From Parashewanella sp965200795 (GTDB lineage Bacteria > Pseudomonadota > Gammaproteobacteria > Enterobacterales > Shewanellaceae), in the NCBI GenBank assembly GCA_965200795.1, contig CBDAVB010000035.1:372001-436000 (forward strand): a stretch of 64,000 nt of DNA, given 5' to 3'. Each line of letters starts with the position of its first letter. Position 1 is the first letter of the stretch. Shown one piece after another: positions 8,210 through 16,817 of the stretch. The translations under genes were made by a program, and so were the position numbers. The notes below the pieces were generated by a model, which saw only the letters and a list, made by a program, of their open reading frames with translations, had not been told where the DNA came from and did no database searches.

Positions 8210-8990
8210 ATGTCTAAAAAGAGAACGACGATGAAAAAAGTACGAGAAATATTACGATTAAGATTTGAGTGTCAACTATCACTCAGGAACTGTCCCGGAA
8301 TAACTTCCCGATTTGTTACTGCTTAAAATTGCCAATATCAAGGCACGAAGAATGAAGTTTAGTCATTCTAAATCAATGATGAGTAATGCAGAGAGTAGCA
8401 ATGTTAAGCGTAACCCTTTGGGCTGTGTTTATTTTTGGCTTCTACGGCGTTGTCGAAAGCTTATGTAGAAACGAAGTAACGACAGTTTTGTATGTCGGTA
8501 ATGACTACACCTCGCTTTCTGTGCATTGTATAAGCCAAAAATAAACGACAGCAAAACAAGGAAGTTATTTTGGGACAGTTCCTCAGAAACATCGGTACTT
8601 GCCTAAAGGTCGGAAGATCGACTGTCTCAGAGATCCTCAGCCGCTTTAAATTGAGTGAGCTGTGCTGGCCATTACCTGACGGTATATCTGATCTGGAATT
8701 ATCAAAAGCCCTGCACCATCCCAAAGCAGCTTCAAGTGGCAAAGTCATGCCGGACTTTACAAAAGGTTCGTAAGAGCTTAAACGTAAAGGCATGACAAAG
8801 CGCTTGCTCTGGGAAGGGTGTCAAAGTGAGTATCCTTATGGCTATACGCGATTCTGTGAGTACTGCATGCGTTGGCTTAAATCTCAAAAACGAAGCATGC
8901 GACAGCTGCATGCTGCCGGTGAGAAGCTGTTTATGGATTTCTGTGGTTCAGCTGTGCCCGTGATTAACCCTGATACAGGAGAAGTCAAAG
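8210..8990 (+). pseudogene. istA: IS21-family transposase IstA relic, split by a MITE
   Basis: The frame starts at the ATG at 8210 after AAGGAAAGAG with MSKKRTTMKKVREILRLRF and breaks at 8286. Past a 295-bp insertion it resumes at 8582 as LRNIGTCLKVGRSTVSEILS, completing the IstA helix-turn-helix. An in-frame TAA follows TKGS, after which the protein continues (ELKRKGMTKRLLWEGCQ) to the start of the DDE domain (GEKLFMDFCGSAVPVINPDT). It is then replaced by IS3-like sequence. Insertion, nonsense codon and truncation make it non-functional. Confidence 0.8.
8287..8581. mobile_element. 295-bp MITE (family B) with 5-bp target duplication
   Basis: The element is bounded by inverted repeats starting GAACTGTCCCGGAATAACTT on the left; the right end reads GTTATTTTGGGACAGTTC. 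It is flanked by direct CTCAG repeats at 8282-8286 and 8582-8586. Removing it with one CTCAG restores an uninterrupted istA frame (QLS|LRNIG), which proves its borders. It contains no protein-coding gene. A related copy lies at 52586-52802, and single ends occur near 46289 and 49285. Confidence 0.85.
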
Positions 8991-9305
8991 ACGCTGTAAA
9001 ATTGATCGAACAAGCGGTCACGGTGCTCGCCAGTCGAAAGCCTGTCAGGCACTCGGGATGTCAGAAAGAAGGGTTCAACGCCGGATGCAAGGGTACCTGG
9101 TATAGACATATACAGTCGTATGATTGTCACCTGGGAAATTCATGAGACAGAATCGGCGGAGCATGCGTCAGAAATGATTACCAGAGCCTGCATCAACCAT
9201 CCTGAGCGTTGGGGCAAAAGGCCAATAAGGGATTGGGATCCGGACAACGAAGTCTGGCTGAATCCAGATCGGTCTGATGCTGATCAACTAAAGAAAGTTG
9301 CATAA
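8991..9305 (+). pseudogene. IS3-family OrfB relic fused to the istA relic
   Basis: After the IstA remnant the sequence changes to fragments of an IS3 transposase. KLIEQAVTVLASRKPVR resembles the start of OrfB. A frame change near 9115 leads to VTWEIHETESAEHASEMITR from the DDE region, and NHPERWGKRPIRDWDPDNEV is the typical C-terminal end. The middle of the catalytic domain is deleted, so it is a decayed remnant. Confidence 0.65.
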
Positions 9306-9349
9306 GGTGAGGCGACAACTATGTTGACAAACACCGGAACTAGGGCGCA

Positions 9350-10078
9350 AGGGTGATGAAGTCAATGACACAGGCCTGCGCTTTGATGACAGTGTGCCCC
9401 GTGAAATAATTGATATGCCTGCGCCAGAGCTGGCCGAAGGTGATGAAATCTTCGATTACAAAGAAACCTGCCGCTTAGCGCAGCGCCCGGGCAGTTATGT
9501 GGTACTGGTTTATCGCCGTCCCGTGATTAAGCGTAAATCAGAGCAAAGCATAACGGCTTCATCCGCGCCAGCGGCGGTGCCGGATGGCTGTTATTGTGAT
9601 GTATCCTTGCTTGCGGGGCTGATGGTCGATAAAGCCATTTATCATTTACCGCTTTATCGTCAGCATCAGCGGATGCTCGACAGAGGTGTGAAAGTCAGCC
9701 GGGCCACGCTAATCAGCCTAGACTTTTAGCGACTTAACGTTAGCTCACCTAAAGGATGCGGAAATAATGTCCACATAATACGGATGTGAACATAATTCCT
9801 GTTATGTGTACGTACACATAAGCGGAAAAACTACCTCTTTTGCTGGTCAGAAATGGGGGCGGAGCAACTGGGTATGCTGAAAGTTTGATGGTGACTTGTC
9901 GCATGCATGGCATTAATCCTTATGAATATTTGGTTGATGTTCAGCAGCGAATATCGACACATCCCAATTCACAAGTCGAAGAATAATTCCAGGTAAATGC
10001 AAAGCCAAATTCGAAGGTAAAATTTTCAAATCAGATTTGGCGAAAGTGGGGTGATCTGAGAGCATATTGATCGCTTAC
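9350..10078 (+). pseudogene. IS66 TnpC relic
   Basis: The sequence is open from about 9350 (GDEVNDTGLRFDDSVPREII) to a stop at 9729 and encodes the N-terminal and zinc-finger region of an IS66 transposase, ending in LPLYRQHQRMLDRGVKVSRA. The catalytic centre is deleted. The C-terminus resumes at about 9830 (YLFCWSEMGAEQLGML, then in another frame TCRMHGINPYEYLVDV) and the typical IS66 end GATCGCTTAC closes it at 10078. It is a dead element distinct from the IS66 at 11291-13669. Confidence 0.75.
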
Positions 10079-10182
10079 GTTGGAACTGAACTATAACACG
10101 CTGCTGGTTATTAAAGATTTTAAAGCTTTCACCATATTCAGTCTGGTTGTTTTGTGCCGTACGCATTCCAAGTAACAAAGGT

Positions 10183-10452
10183 TTAGGATTTTGATTTAGT
10201 CAATTTTGCTAACCAGTCATTTAAATCAATGTTTAGGCGCTTGAGTATCTTAATAATCAAGAAAGCCGCGGTTTTCGGGTCTTTCTTGCGTTTTCCGATG
10301 GTATAAATATGCGAACCATCACGCCATATCTTCATTTCACAGCCCTTACCTTCCTCAATGTTGCAAGCTATCCGGCCAATCGCAGCTCCGGCATTTCCTG
10401 AGCGGTCGGGATTGTCATAGTATTGAACCGTTTTCCGTTGCCTATCCGACAA
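10183..10452 (-). CDS. hypothetical 89-aa basic protein, possibly a fragment
   Basis: The frame uses a TTG start; in-frame codons upstream back to a stop would add about 15 residues, so the true start is unclear. The product is basic and Lys-rich at both ends (MSDRQRKTVQYYDNP..., ...LAKLTKSKS). I recognise no family. It lies between an IS66 relic and a secreted protein gene, and may be the 3' part of a larger gene. Confidence 0.35.
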   Translation of the reverse strand: MSDRQRKTVQYYDNPDRSGNAGAAIGRIACNIEEGKGCEMKIWRDGSHIYTIGKRKKDPKTAAFLIIKILKRLNIDLNDWLAKLTKSKS

Positions 10453-10654
10453 ACCGTCGTTTGCAATAATGATTTCAGTTATCTGCCATCAATCAGAATA
10501 TCTTGTGGTAAAAATCTCGGTTTAGAGCTTACATCCCCCATATTGCAGAACTGACTTGACGGGATTATTTATTGACCTTGCTGAGCAAAAACCCTCAAGT
10601 CCATCTATACTTCATTTGAATCTATATGTTAACAAATGGTTTTAGGTAGTTAAG

Positions 10655-11242
10655 ATGAATGTCATAAAAAGAGTCTTAATAAGTTGTATGTTTATTACTT
10701 TCTCTTCCGGTGTTTTTGCCGCAAAATCTAGTGAAATTGTTTTTCAAAACTATAGTTCTAAAGATATCAGATTCGAATTCAATGGCGACGAATCGAAATG
10801 CTGGGAGAGGGTTGGAAAAAAAACCGGGACAACGGAACCTTTTACAGTAGCACCCGGACAAGAACTGAAGTCCTCTAAACGAGACAGTAATGAATTCTCA
10901 AAATGTACCAGTAAAGATAAAATTTTTACTTGGCATGTATATGAAGGCCCGAATCATTTAGCTAAAATTCAAGTAAAACGTCATCGTAATAAGCATGGCA
11001 CCTGGCACTCGTATGCACTCATTGATTACTATACAGATGATTTCATATTTAAAGCCTACTGTACTTATAGAAATAGAATTGTACCTAAACCTTTTGGCCC
11101 AGCTGCAATCCCCGGAAGACAAAAATATCAAAGCATTCCTCGTAGCGGTAACGATTGCTCAGTCCCTGATTCATCAAAGAAAGATTATATTGGTACAATC
11201 AGAGTGCTCGATAGTGAACATAGCTCTAATTTTTCGAATTGA
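10655..11242 (+). CDS. secreted protein of unknown function
   Basis: The 195-aa product has a clear Sec signal peptide: basic MNVIKR, a hydrophobic core and cleavage after SSGVFA, near residue 22. The mature part is rich in charged and aromatic residues, with Cys residues that could form disulphides (SKCWERV, FSKCTSK, AYCTYRN, NDCSVPD). I recognise no domain. The stop is 6 bases from a truncated MITE at 11249, and the gene stands alone among transposon debris, so it is probably acquired DNA. A small exported toxin or adhesin is possible but not supported. Confidence 0.6.
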   Translation: MNVIKRVLISCMFITFSSGVFAAKSSEIVFQNYSSKDIRFEFNGDESKCWERVGKKTGTTEPFTVAPGQELKSSKRDSNEFSKCTSKDKIFTWHVYEGPNHLAKIQVKRHRNKHGTWHSYALIDYYTDDFIFKAYCTYRNRIVPKPFGPAAIPGRQKYQSIPRSGNDCSVPDSSKKDYIGTIRVLDSEHSSNFSN

Positions 11243-11248
11243 ACGTAA

Positions 11249-11290
11249 GGGACGTCGCAGAAGAGTTCATACCAAATATGCCGTCACTCC
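11249..11290. mobile_element. truncated MITE family A (first 42 bp)
   Basis: GGGACGTCGCAGAAGAGTTC and the following bases match the first 42 bp of the MITE at 58128-58291, preceded by the same TAA target sequence (11246-11248). The copy is cut exactly where the IS66 element begins at 11291, and its other half is not found beyond that element. Confidence 0.8.
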
Positions 11291-11372
11291 GTAAGCATCT
11301 GCTAAACCCCGTATTTTCTGTTTAATTTTTCCTTGCCATTATTGCTCCGTCCTAATAATTCGGGGTTTTACA

Positions 11373-11708
11373 ATGCATTTTCCACATTCTGATGACTGGC
11401 CGCGGCTCATTGAAGCTCAACACGCTTCGGGGTTATCTGTGTCTGAGTTTTGCGCGCGGCAAAACATCCGTGCCAGAGATTTCTACCTTCAGCATTACCG
11501 ATTGCACCAGTTTTCAACGGTACACCAACAGGCTCAGACTTCCTCTTTTGTCCGTGTCGAAAAATCCCCAAAAAAAGTGACTCAGGAATGGCGTGATACA
11601 CCCGAAACACCTTGGGTATTTCTTTGCCGAGGTCAAACTCAACTCAAACTTCCCTTGACGGCATCTCCCATCCGGCTTTCAACGCTGGTTAAGGAGCTGA
11701 ACTCATGA
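11373..11708 (+). CDS. tnpA: IS66 accessory protein TnpA
   Basis: The 111-aa protein has the N-terminal helix-turn-helix of IS66 OrfA (WPRLIEAQHASGLSVSEFCA, residues 9-28). It overlaps tnpB by 4 bases (ATGA), the usual translational coupling. The IS66 accessory proteins support transposition; their exact role is unresolved. Confidence 0.8.
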   Translation: MHFPHSDDWPRLIEAQHASGLSVSEFCARQNIRARDFYLQHYRLHQFSTVHQQAQTSSFVRVEKSPKKVTQEWRDTPETPWVFLCRGQTQLKLPLTASPIRLSTLVKELNS

Positions 11709-12016
11709 AAATGTTTGTTGATGTACCGCTCATTTACCTGCATCGTCAGCCCGTTGATTTTCGTAAATCCATTAACGGGTTAACCCTAATCGTCGAAACT
11801 GAAATGCAGCTTTCTCCGTTTAGCGAGGCAGTATTCCTGTTCGTCAACTCAGCGTTCGACAAACTCAAGCTGCTTTACCGGGATAACAACGGCTTTGTGC
11901 TGTTTTACAAACGCCTTGAGCAAACCCGGTTCAGCTGGCCGAAATTCAGTGATGCCGGGCAAATCATGCTGACCGGGCAGGAGCTTATCGCCTTGCCTGA
12001 CGCTGACAAAGATTGA
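11705..12016 (+). CDS. tnpB: IS66 accessory protein TnpB
   Basis: The 103-aa product matches IS66 Orf2 proteins: MFVDVPLIYLHRQPVDFRKS, then GLTLIVETEM and the RFSWPKF motif near residue 80. It ends at LPDADKD, about ten residues shorter than common family members, so the tail may be altered. It is coupled to tnpA by a 4-base overlap. Confidence 0.8.
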   Translation: MKMFVDVPLIYLHRQPVDFRKSINGLTLIVETEMQLSPFSEAVFLFVNSAFDKLKLLYRDNNGFVLFYKRLEQTRFSWPKFSDAGQIMLTGQELIALPDADKD

Positions 12017-12130
12017 CCCTGGCAGCAGATAAACACCGATGAGATTGAGCTTTGACCGTTATGATCCCGGGTTATGCCTGATCAGCTTTTGGTCTGAGTC
12101 AGGCCGTTGTTTAATGGTAAAATTTGTCTC

Positions 12131-13647
12131 ATGAAAACACGTAATGCGCCACTTCCTGATACCGTCGCCGAGCTGCAAGCCCAATTACTCGCGGAGCGCA
12201 GAATGGTGCCGGAAAGACTCAAGCTGATTAAGCAACTTCGCCGCAAAATCGAAGCGGATGCGGAGTGGTTAACCCAAAAAGATACTGAGCTCACCGTCAA
12301 GGATAATCAACTCAAAGAAAAAGACAAAAAGGCAGTAACGGTGATGAGGATGAAACTCAAACCATCACTTATGAGCGTAGGAAACCAAAACGCCAACCCT
12401 TATCCAAAAACCTGCCGAGAGAAACGGTTATCCATGATGTCGATGACAAGCACCGCGACTGTCGCGGACACGAGCTTCATAAAATAGGCGAGGATATCAG
12501 CGAAAAGCTGGAGATTATCCCGGCTCAGCTGAAAGTTATCGAGCACGTCCGCCCTAAATATGCCTGCTCACACTGCGAACAGCACGGCACCGAAAACCAC
12601 ATCAAGCAGCAAAAAATGCCCGGGTGTGTGATAGACAAAGGCATTGCCACCCCGAGCTTGCTCAGCTTTATCATTACCAATAAATATCAGTTCAGTTTAC
12701 CGCTTTATCGCCAGTCAATGATGCTGAAGCAGCTTGATATTGAGCTCAGCCATAAAACCATGAGTGAACGGATGCTCAAATGCGGTGATTTTTGCAAACC
12801 GATTATCGGCTACCGGCACCGGATCTTACTGAAACAAGACCACATTTTTGCCGATGAGACCACGCACACGGTCAACAGTGTTGATAAAACGAACTGTTAC
12901 ATGTGGGTTTACTGCTGTGGCGCGGATTCACCGCCGGAAAATACTCACGAAAACAGTCCGCCGCACATCGTGTTATTTGACTATCATGACAGCCGCAAGG
13001 CCCGGTGTACCGCGGACTTTTTAGACGGATTCAAAGGCTATCTTCAAGTCGATGGTTATCAGGCTTATGAGAAGACCCAAGCCAAGCTTGTAGGGTGCTG
13101 GTCACACGGCCGCCGTGGTTTTGTGAAGGCAATAAAAATACAGCCGGAAGGGAAAACAGGCAAAGCGGATCAGGGGCTGAGTTATATCCAAAAACTGTAC
13201 GCGATTGAATCGAGCCTCAAAGGTAAATCAGCGGCTGAGAAATATCGAGTCAGGCAGCAGCAGTCTAAGCCAATACTCGAAGCCTTTAAGAAATGGCTGG
13301 ATAAAGCCGTCAACCAGACCTTGCCGAAATCCGCACCCGGTAAAGCGGTCAGGTATTGCCTGAATCAATGGGATAAGCTGGTGCGCTACCTTGAGGATGG
13401 CAGGCTGAATATTGATAACAACCGAGCCGAGCGAGCCAATAAAGCTTATGTTATCGGACGTAAAAATTGGATGTTCTCACAAACGGAGCGTGGTGCTAAC
13501 GCCAGCGCAATGCTTTACAGCTTGGTGGAAACCGCAAAAGCCAACGGCGTGAATGTTTATGACTACATCATTTTCCTGTTTGAAGAACTCGTAAAAAATC
13601 CTACCGACCTGGAGCCGTTAATGCCTTGGAATTTCGCCAAGCGCTAG
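12131..13647 (+). pseudogene. tnpC: IS66 transposase TnpC with a frameshift
   Basis: The N-terminal coiled-coil region starts at the ATG at 12131 (MKTRNAPLPDTVAELQAQLL). Near 12330, in an A-rich stretch (gacaaaaagg), coding changes frame to GDEDETQTITYERRKPKR. It runs on through the zinc-finger segment (CSHCEQHG), the DDE domain (FADETTHTVN; VDGYQAYEKTQ; NNRAERANKAYVIGRKNW) and the usual C-terminus to 13647. Only the shift disrupts the gene. A sequencing error or programmed slippage cannot be excluded. Confidence 0.75.
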
Positions 13648-13901
13648 ACGGTGTTAGCCAGATGTTTACAGCTAACCGAAGTTGTTTCACAGTCCGCTCT
13701 CTCTTTGTAAAGCTGTACAATGCTGATGACCCCCTTGATAACACCCAGTGATAACAGACCATTTCCATTGTGCTCCGGCACCTGAGATCAACGTAAAACA
13801 AAAATCGTTCGAATCCGGTAAAAATTTCTGGTCAAGGCGTTGATTTCATTTTAGGATCGTCCGGGTTTGCGCAAATGTTGTCTGATGTGGAGTGTTATCT
13901 T

Positions 13902-14579
13902 ATGGGAATTCGAGCTTTAGTTGTTGATACCGCCGGCACAACAACCTGTCTATCGTTTATTGAAGAGGTGTTATTTCCGTACTCTTCCGAAAAGTTAGCC
14001 GACTTTTTACATGAAAATCAACATAATGTGTTAGTCGAAAATTGCATTTCAGACGTTAAAGAAATGGCGCTTGAGCCTGAGGCTGATCTTGAGCGTGTTG
14101 TCGCAATTCTCAGGCTGTGGATCGCAGAAGATCGCAAAGCGACGCCGCTCAAAACCCTGCAAGGTCTGATCTGGAAACAAGGTTATGCTGAAAACGCCTT
14201 TACCGGCCACATTTATCCTGATTTTATTGATGCCATCCGGCAGTATTCGCAAAACGGTATTCGCATTTACAGCTTTTCCTCCGGTTCGGTTGACGCGCAA
14301 AAAATGCTGTTCAGCCACAGCGACGGCGGCGATTTAACGCCGCTGTTCAGCGGCCATTTTGATACTCGTACCGGCAGCAAGACCTACAAACAGGCTTACT
14401 TAAATATTCTCAACACCGTGAGCCTGACGCCGAAGCAGGTGTTATTTATTTCCGACCGAATCGAAGAATTAAAAGCGGCTGACGACGCGGGTCTGAACGT
14501 GGTTTACATGAAACGTTCCGCAGAGCAAGCGGATTCAAACTACAAAACGGTGGGCAGTTTTAACGAGCTGAAACTCTAG
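13902..14579 (+). CDS. mtnC: enolase-phosphatase E1 (methionine salvage), altered active site
   Basis: This 225-aa HAD-superfamily enzyme converts 2,3-diketo-5-methylthiopentyl-1-phosphate to acireductone in methionine salvage, in the cytoplasm. HAD motif I is VVDTAGTTT near the N-terminus, motif II is YSFSSGSV, the motif III Lys is in GSKTYKQAY and the motif IV acid is in FISDRIEEL. E1 enzymes normally have D-x-E-G-T-T; here the second acid is Ala, so activity may be lost or changed. The start at 13902 has GGAG 9 bases upstream; an in-frame ATG at 13875 lacks a good site. No other mtn gene is in the window. A hairpin at 14593-14616 follows. Confidence 0.85.
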   Translation: MGIRALVVDTAGTTTCLSFIEEVLFPYSSEKLADFLHENQHNVLVENCISDVKEMALEPEADLERVVAILRLWIAEDRKATPLKTLQGLIWKQGYAENAFTGHIYPDFIDAIRQYSQNGIRIYSFSSGSVDAQKMLFSHSDGGDLTPLFSGHFDTRTGSKTYKQAYLNILNTVSLTPKQVLFISDRIEELKAADDAGLNVVYMKRSAEQADSNYKTVGSFNELKL

Positions 14580-14592
14580 CTGTTACTCTCAT

Positions 14593-14616
14593 GTTTGCCG
14601 GATCCGCCCGGCAAAC
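14593..14616. terminator. hairpin between convergent mtnC and acyl-CoA ligase
   Basis: The arms GTTTGCCGG and CCGGCAAAC form a perfect 9-bp stem with a short loop between two convergent genes, followed by gttt. It is likely a terminator, although the T tract is short. Confidence 0.6.
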
Positions 14617-14659
14617 GTTTAATCCGCCCATTGCCGCGTTCCCGCAGACGAGCTGGGAT

Positions 14660-16513
14660 TTATCTTTCGTACATCATACGGATTTCATCGGCGTATTTGT
14701 TATAAATCACTTTACGGCGCAGTTTTAACGTCGGTGTGATCAATCCGTCTTCCATGGAAAACGCGTCAGGTAACAAAGTGAACTTCTTGATTTTCTCAAA
14801 ATACGCCAGGTCGGTTTGCAGCTCTGATAATTTTTCCTCAAAGTGTTTCACCACTTGCGAATGTCGCAATAACTCCATGGTATTACAGTATTTCAAACCT
14901 TGCTCGTTTGCCCACTGCTCAAGAATTTCAAAGGCCGGAACAATCAAGGCGGTCACATAATTTTTCGAATCGGCAATCACGGCCACCTGTTCAATGAGCG
15001 GGCTGCAACCCACTTTTCCCTCGACACGCTGCGGCGCGATATACTTACCCGTTGAGGTTTTCATCAGCTCTTTAATGCGGTCGGTGATGTATAAATTGCC
15101 CTGCGCGTCAAACTGTCCGGCGTCGCCGGTTTTGAACCAGCCGTCCTCAAAGGATCGCTCATTTTCTTCCGGCCGGTTGTAATATCCGCGCGTCACGCTG
15201 TCACCGCGAACCAGAATTTCATTGTTGTCGCCGATCTTAACCCGGGTATCCGGCAGCGGCCGGCCATTCGAACCCGGCACGCGGCTTTCAAGTGTGTTAC
15301 AGGTGATCGTTGCCGTGGTTTCCGTCATACCGTAACCGCATAACACAGGCACATTCACCGCCTGGAAAAAACGCTCGACACCGGCGTCTAACGCCGCGCC
15401 GCCGCAAGGCATAAAGCGAAGATTCCCGCCCAGCGCCGCCGTCAGTTTTTCAAACACTAATCTATTGGCTATCCGCCACTTCAGGGTTAACAACAGGCTG
15501 TGCGGTCGGCGTCCTTGTCCGGCTTCAAATTGCTGATAACCGACGGCCACTGACCAGTTAAAAATGCGTTTTTTGGTTTTTGAGGATTTAATAACTTTAT
15601 CCTGAATGGCGCCGTACACTTTTTCCAAAAATCTTGGCACAACGCATAAAGTGTCAGGCTTCACATCCGCCATGGCCTCTTTGACACGACTGGTATCGGT
15701 TAAGTAAACGTTTCGCATACCCCGGCACAAGGCATAGAAAGTCCAGCCGCGCTCGAAAATATGACTCAGAGGTAAAAAAGCCAGAGAGACTTCGCCCGCT
15801 TTGACATTAAACCTCTTGTCATGCTGAGAGACAGTTGAAGCAAGGTTGCGGTAATCGAGCATTACCCCTTTGGGCTCGCCTGTTGTGCCTGAAGTGTAGA
15901 TCAGCGTCAATAAGTCATCCAAATTACCGCCTTGCAAACGGGCTTTAAGCCCGGCGTCCTGCTCGATATCAGTAACGACTTTTGTCAGCGCGTCAATATG
16001 GGTATGGGTATCATCAGCCAGCGCGATACTCGCGTCAAACACCACGATCCGCCTCAGACTCGGACAGGATGATTGCAGCTGTTTCGCCATGTCATAACCG
16101 GCTTCATCGTCCACGAAAATGACACTCGCTTCAGCGTCATTAATGATGAACGCCGCTTGTTTAATCGTGCTGGTCGGATAAATGGGTACCACCACACCAC
16201 GGGCTTTAAGAATACCGACATCGGTACACGTCCACTGCGGGCAGTTTTTCGACATAATGGCGCATCTGTCCTGAATTTGCAGACCACTTTTAATCAGCCA
16301 GCCGGCAATTTGATTGGTGATATCCTCAAATTGCTGCCAGGTAACGGTTTTCCAGTTTTTGGCGGCGTCGTAACCTTCAAGGGCAAGGTCATTACAAAGA
16401 GTGCGGGATTGCTGATGAAGTAAAGAGATTAAATGGTACTGCTCAAGAGACATATTTTCCGGCTTGCAACTGTTTCGCTTTTTTGCCATTGTATCCGAAG
16501 CACGGGTGATCAC
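14660..16513 (-). CDS. AMP-dependent long-chain acyl-CoA synthetase (FAA1/FadD15 type)
   Basis: The 617-aa adenylate-forming enzyme activates fatty acids with ATP and CoA for lipid synthesis or degradation. The sequence shows the P-loop-like motif LTLIYTSGTTGEPKGVM (about residues 206-222), GYGMTETTATITCN near residue 400, the WFKTGDAGQFD hinge region and the C-terminal catalytic Lys in STGKYIAPQRVE. Long length and LPLSHIFERG point to the COG1022 group rather than E. coli FadD. The start may be the first Met or MAKKRN, since the first 20 residues are not family-typical. It is convergent with mtnC. Substrate length cannot be read from the sequence. Confidence 0.85.
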   Translation of the reverse strand: MITRASDTMAKKRNSCKPENMSLEQYHLISLLHQQSRTLCNDLALEGYDAAKNWKTVTWQQFEDITNQIAGWLIKSGLQIQDRCAIMSKNCPQWTCTDVGILKARGVVVPIYPTSTIKQAAFIINDAEASVIFVDDEAGYDMAKQLQSSCPSLRRIVVFDASIALADDTHTHIDALTKVVTDIEQDAGLKARLQGGNLDDLLTLIYTSGTTGEPKGVMLDYRNLASTVSQHDKRFNVKAGEVSLAFLPLSHIFERGWTFYALCRGMRNVYLTDTSRVKEAMADVKPDTLCVVPRFLEKVYGAIQDKVIKSSKTKKRIFNWSVAVGYQQFEAGQGRRPHSLLLTLKWRIANRLVFEKLTAALGGNLRFMPCGGAALDAGVERFFQAVNVPVLCGYGMTETTATITCNTLESRVPGSNGRPLPDTRVKIGDNNEILVRGDSVTRGYYNRPEENERSFEDGWFKTGDAGQFDAQGNLYITDRIKELMKTSTGKYIAPQRVEGKVGCSPLIEQVAVIADSKNYVTALIVPAFEILEQWANEQGLKYCNTMELLRHSQVVKHFEEKLSELQTDLAYFEKIKKFTLLPDAFSMEDGLITPTLKLRRKVIYNKYADEIRMMYER

Positions 16514-16540
16514 CCAAGAGCTTTTACTCTAAGCTTTATT

Positions 16541-16680
16541 AAGTAGCTGACGATAAGTTTCTTCAAAATTTTGGCGCTCAGATTTGGTGCGGTACAAGGT
16601 GCGTAGAATGAAGTTTAGTCCCTGTAAACGAAGTAACGACAGGTAACGGGCTAAATGTGTGTGTTTTATTTTAACCGCCT
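16541..16680. repeat. dispersed repeat family C, copy near 16.6 kb
   Basis: AAGTAGCTGACGATAAGTTT and the bases after it up to about 16582 recur in related form at about 51794 and 54951. The adjoining stretch shares gaatgaagtttagtc and aaacgaagtaacgacag with the interior of the MITE at 8287. The stretch 16514-16817 holds no gene apart from a possible readthrough tail of the GntR gene. Confidence 0.5.
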
Positions 16681-16817
16681 GAAATTAATTGAGAAAAATC
16701 CTCAATCACCATTTTCAACCCGCCGCTCTTTAACGCCGCCACTTCAGCCGTCGCTTGCTGAAAACGCTTATCAAGCTTGTTAAACGATAAAATCGCTTGC
16801 TCTTGTTCCGTGTTTTG

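Larger units (their letters stand above)
11291..13669 (+). mobile_element. IS66-family insertion sequence
   Basis: The 2379-bp element has ends GTAAGCATCTGCTAAACC on the left and, as reverse complement of the right, GTAAACATCTGGCTAACA, the GTAAGC-type termini of IS66. It carries tnpA, tnpB and a frameshifted tnpC in the usual order. The flanks (gtcactcc and agctaacc) do not form the expected 8-bp duplication, so one end has been rearranged after insertion into the MITE at 11249. Confidence 0.85.
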
